A stretch of DNA of 64,000 bases from an uncultured Methanolobus sp. (GTDB lineage Archaea; Halobacteriota; Methanosarcinia; Methanosarcinales; Methanosarcinaceae). The translations under genes were made by a program, and so were the position numbers. The notes beneath the pieces were generated by a model. That model saw nothing but the letters and a program-made list of their open reading frames with translations. It had not been told where the DNA came from and ran no database searches. The stretch covers positions 3,055,562-3,119,561 of the forward strand of contig NZ_OY763421.1 of the NCBI RefSeq assembly GCF_963667555.1, read 5' to 3'. Positions 63,201 through 64,000 of the stretch are shown in pieces. How positions within the stretch are numbered: the first letter of the stretch is position 1; each line of letters starts with the position of its first letter.

Positions 63201-64000
63201 GCGGTCTTCAATATTAATACCCGTACTTTTGTATGGACTCCTGGTTATGATGACTCCGGTAACTATGAGGTAACTTTCAGTGTAAGTGACGGTGATCTGA
63301 ATGATTCTGAAAGTATCACTATTACAGTAGGTTCTGTCAACCGTCCTCCTGTACTTGCATTTATAGGAAACAAGATCATAGATGAAAATTCTGAACTGTC
63401 ATTTAAAATTACAGGAACTGATCTCGATCAGGATGAACTTACATATTCTATTCAAAATAAACCTGTAGATGCTTATTTCGATGAAGGGACCGGCCAGTTT
63501 AGCTGGACCCCAGATTATGAGGCATCAGGTACTTATTCTGTAATTTTTGGAGTAACTGATGGTAATCTTAATGATTCAGAAACCGTAAAAATAACAGTAT
63601 ATCATGTCAACCGTGCTCCGGTTCTTGATAATATTGGGAATAAGCAGATAAACGAAGGCGAAGAACTTTTATTTACAGTATCTGCTTCCGATGACGATGG
63701 GGATTCACTGATCTATTATTCAACCGGAGTTCCTCAGGGAGCAAACTTTGATCCTGAAACCCGTGAGTTTACCTGGACTCCGGATTTTGATGACTCCGGT
63801 TCATATTCCGTAACTTTCTATGTGAGCGATAGTTACCAACTTGACTCGGAATCAATTATTATTACTGTTGGTTCAGTAAACCGCGCTCCTGAACTTGAGC
63901 CAATAGGAGATAAAACAATTGGTGAAGGCTCTGAAATAAGGTTAACAGTATCAGGTTCGGATCCAGATTCAAATGACCTGACCTATTCAGCTACAGGAAT
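57255..64000 (+). CDS. Giant surface protein 3: cohesin-like domain and at least 23 cadherin/Ig-like repeats; C-terminus outside window
   Basis: The frame opens at ATG 57255 and has no stop to the window end, giving at least 2,248 codons. A signal peptide (about residues 10-34, ending FASAYS) and a cohesin-like domain (about 35-160: VVNPGVSFSLPVFVDNITNI, FLSLDILFNSSSLVI) come first. Then 23 complete repeats and a partial one follow (see the repeat feature). Each repeat has NRAPVLxxIG at its start, an acidic Ca2+-type DPDSDxLxY motif, FTWTPDY, and VSDGDLSDSETITI. It is the same architecture as protein 1 without the visible end. It is very acidic, with many N-glycosylation sequons, and must be secreted or cell-surface. 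The C-terminus is presumably a linker plus PGF-pre-PGF-like anchor, not seen here. Confidence 0.9.
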   Translation, partial: MFPKGTEKCKKIGFILLSVALSILLLSVFASAYSNETVIVGSTVVNPGVSFSLPVFVDNITNIRFLSLDILFNSSSLVIDDINGNSSSSVSDTQFYLNNSTGFANTTFVFDNLSSEDEIHVANLLFRSLVSGYYDIVLRNVSFSNDTTSFPADYAVNGSVRVNYPPVIGEIENKTVNVGSNLNFTLSATDQDDTNLSFGIEGLPAVYSLNSSNGSFSWTPVADDIGNHSANFSVFDGYASDFTYATIFVNEIEVPVIDNPPELQPIGNKSLNETEVLFFVIEANDPDSDPITFSADVLPGNSTLNVTSGEFYWVTGYSDAGEYIVEFMASSTDKDDLEMITIVVANKNRAPVLDYIGPRSVFENDLLEIPLSAADDDPEDVLKYSSNASFGNLSENIFTWTPDSNDSGIYSIEFNVTDGTEFDSEIVIINVSNVNNAPVLDEIGEQFLNETATLELILTANDEDPGDTLSYYTNATFGNLTDNVFTWTPDYNAAGTYVVEFTVNDSIDSDSQTVIINVGDTNRPPVLSLIDDSEINENESLSITLSASDLDNNSLTYSSNVSFGNISGNIFTWHTDFNDAGTYVAEFTVSDGADSDSKVVNITVNNVNRAPALNGIGLQSVFENDLLEITLSATELDSGDTLTYGSNASFGNLADYIFTWTPGFTDSGVYSVEFNVSDGSLVDSEIVTIIVNNVNNEPVLSEIGEQFVSENDTLTISLYATDADIDANLTYSTNATFGILLSNTFTWTPDYDSAGIHAVEFAVSDGIDSDSETVTINVANVNRPPVLSSIADVVTDENNLVSITLPGSDPDGNDLTYSSNVSFGDISGNVFTWTPDYDSAGVYTIEFSVSDESNSDSEIITITVNNVNRVPILSSPGSYTVNENSSLTITLNATDLDSEDTLSYYTNATFGNLTDNIFTWTPDYEKAGFYAIEFTASDGLDSDSEVAIITVNNVNRAPVLMSPGFDSVAENSSLVITLSANDPDTEDSLVYSHNATFGILEDKVFTWTPDYNSSGIHAIEFTVSDGDLSDSGVSIITVNNTNRAPFIQTISDELVNENEELIIVINGSDPDGDTLTYDKNVAFGILNNNVFTWTPGYDDSGIYDVSFTVSDGNLSYTENLKIAVGNTNVPPNLYHIGGKTVDENQYLSFKINATDEDSGDTLTYSASGLPSGASFNDQTRQFSWTPTYNQSGTHNVVFEVNDGIFSDTELVQIVVNNVNIAPVLSSIGNRTVNENSELSFIVTATDHDRDSLVFLISNPSYIGSFNPITHEFSWVPDYDKSGTYNLTIDVSDGDLSDSETVYIEVLNINRAPELDYIGNKGISEAEELTFTITATDPDSDSLVYSATDVPDGADFDESTHVFTWTPGYEDSGTYDVTFSVTDGDLSDSETITISVGSVNRPPELIPIGNKNAIEGSELSFTINATDPDLNDLTYSTSVLPEGAVFDENTLTFVWTPDYDQAGSHFITFTVSDSVLIDSETISIDVANTNRAPELSEIGNKNIPEGEELSFTISANDPDSDSIVYSATDVPDGADFDESTHVFTWTPGYDDSGTYDVTFIVSDGDLSDSETITISVGSVNRPPELASIGDKTATEGLEISFSINATDPDENDLTYSTSVLPDGADFDEFTHVFTWTPDYDQSGSYSIAFMVSDGILSDSESITLDVANTNRPPVMSYIENASVNENSELVISVSATDPDNEALSYSVTGKPEGSVFNSQTRELVWTPDYDASGEYEVTFTVSDGDLSDSQIVTITVNNVNRAPVLDEIGNKNVDENATLYFTVNAEDPDSNPLTYSATGVPGSADFDPLTREFTWTPVYGESGTYDVTFNVSDGDLSDSETITISVGLVNRAPELGSIGDKTISEGSELNFTISANDPDGNALEYTTSTLPDGASFDAVSHVFTWTPDYEQEGSYSIDFSVSDGSLADSETISIEVLNTNRAPVLSEIGNMDVAEGEEISFTIDANDPDSDTLSYSASGIPDDAVFNINTRTFVWTPGYDDSGNYEVTFSVSDGDLNDSESITITVGSVNRPPVLAFIGNKIIDENSELSFKITGTDLDQDELTYSIQNKPVDAYFDEGTGQFSWTPDYEASGTYSVIFGVTDGNLNDSETVKITVYHVNRAPVLDNIGNKQINEGEELLFTVSASDDDGDSLIYYSTGVPQGANFDPETREFTWTPDFDDSGSYSVTFYVSDSYQLDSESIIITVGSVNRAPELEPIGDKTIGEGSEIRLTVSGSDPDSNDLTYSATG
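57739..64000 (+). repeat. Tandem domain repeats of 261-273 bases inside surface protein gene 3
   Basis: Repeat units begin near 57739, 58030, 58300, 58557, 58818, 59073, 59337, 59595, 59850, 60114, 60375, 60636, 60906, 61176, 61449, 61716, 61989, 62256, 62529, 62799, 63069, 63339, 63609 and 63882, each at an N-x-A/P-P boundary. Units up to about 60635 are the FGN-xxx-VFTW type (87-88 residues). Units after it are the PDGADFDxxTxxFTWTP type (89-91 residues). Neighbouring units at 61176-61715 and 61716-62255 are nearly identical as pairs. These are coding repeats, not CRISPR. Confidence 0.9.

Noticed and set aside
57739..64000. Regular repeats that might be mistaken for a CRISPR or satellite array
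   Set aside because: The period is 261-273 bases, always a multiple of three, with one open frame and conserved protein motifs.

Overview
The window is chromosomal DNA of a methanogenic archaeon of the order Methanosarcinales. The best evidence is a multihaem cytochrome c gene (mmcA) directly upstream of a complete rnfCDGEAB operon. Supporting evidence comes from archaeal histone, PriS, GINS, RfcS, RPA, aPelota, DacZ, KEOPS Cgi121, ribosomal proteins L44e and S27e, Nop10 and aIF2-alpha. Low-to-medium GC, acidic surface proteins and an AceTr-type acetate transporter fit a methylotrophic genus such as Methanolobus or Methanococcoides. The genus is an inference. No rRNA, tRNA, insertion sequence or CRISPR array was recognised.

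Layout. 1-3.7 kb (minus strand): a replication/translation operon priS-gins-rpl44e-rps27e-aIF2a-nop10-PAC2, cut by the window edge. 3.9-5.0 kb: two AT-rich genes of unknown function. 5.2-8.3 kb: rqcH-pelA, a ribosome-rescue pair. 8.8-12.1 kb: acetate transporter, diadenylate cyclase, RNA ligase-like phosphodiesterase and apbE. 12.2-19.5 kb: the energy-conserving block, with an unknown gene, mmcA, rnfCDGEAB and a small membrane protein. The flavin transferase apbE is divergent from it across an operator-like inverted repeat. 19.6-22.5 kb: rfcS, a COG2426 exporter, histone, flavodoxin and a K+ channel-like protein. 23.0-25.2 kb and 32.6-34.1 kb: two paralogous operons of single-strand DNA-binding RPA plus its partner RPAP. 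Between them lie a histidine kinase, a class I aldolase, a Na+/H+ antiporter and an APC permease-USP fusion. 34.2-40.6 kb: a phosphoesterase, two overlapping HTH regulators, TrmO, a nitrilase-family amidase and a sensor kinase with a solute-binding domain. 40.7-49.0 kb: leuS, an untracked 51-residue zinc-ribbon protein, Cgi121, GlpX-type FBPase, a MiaB-like methylthiotransferase and a ClC/CBS channel.

49.4-64.0 kb is a surface-protein locus of three successive, same-strand giant genes built from cadherin/Ig-like repeats of about 90 residues. Two begin with a cohesin-like domain. Two end in a Ser/Gly linker, a PGF-pre-PGF-like domain, one membrane helix and an almost identical basic tail. The third gene starts at 57255 and stays open to the window end (at least 2,248 codons, 23 complete repeats plus a partial one). 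It shows two kinds of higher-order repeat, a three-domain unit followed by a two-domain unit. This is the most unusual part of the window.

How the genes work together. Rnf and MmcA oxidise ferredoxin and pump Na+, and ApbE would flavinylate RnfG. The Na+/H+ antiporter, acetate transporter and K+/Cl- channels act on ion and solute balance, where c-di-AMP from DacZ may be a regulator. Cgi121, TrmO and the methylthiotransferase all concern the t6A37 position of tRNA. Class I aldolase and GlpX are consecutive steps of gluconeogenesis.
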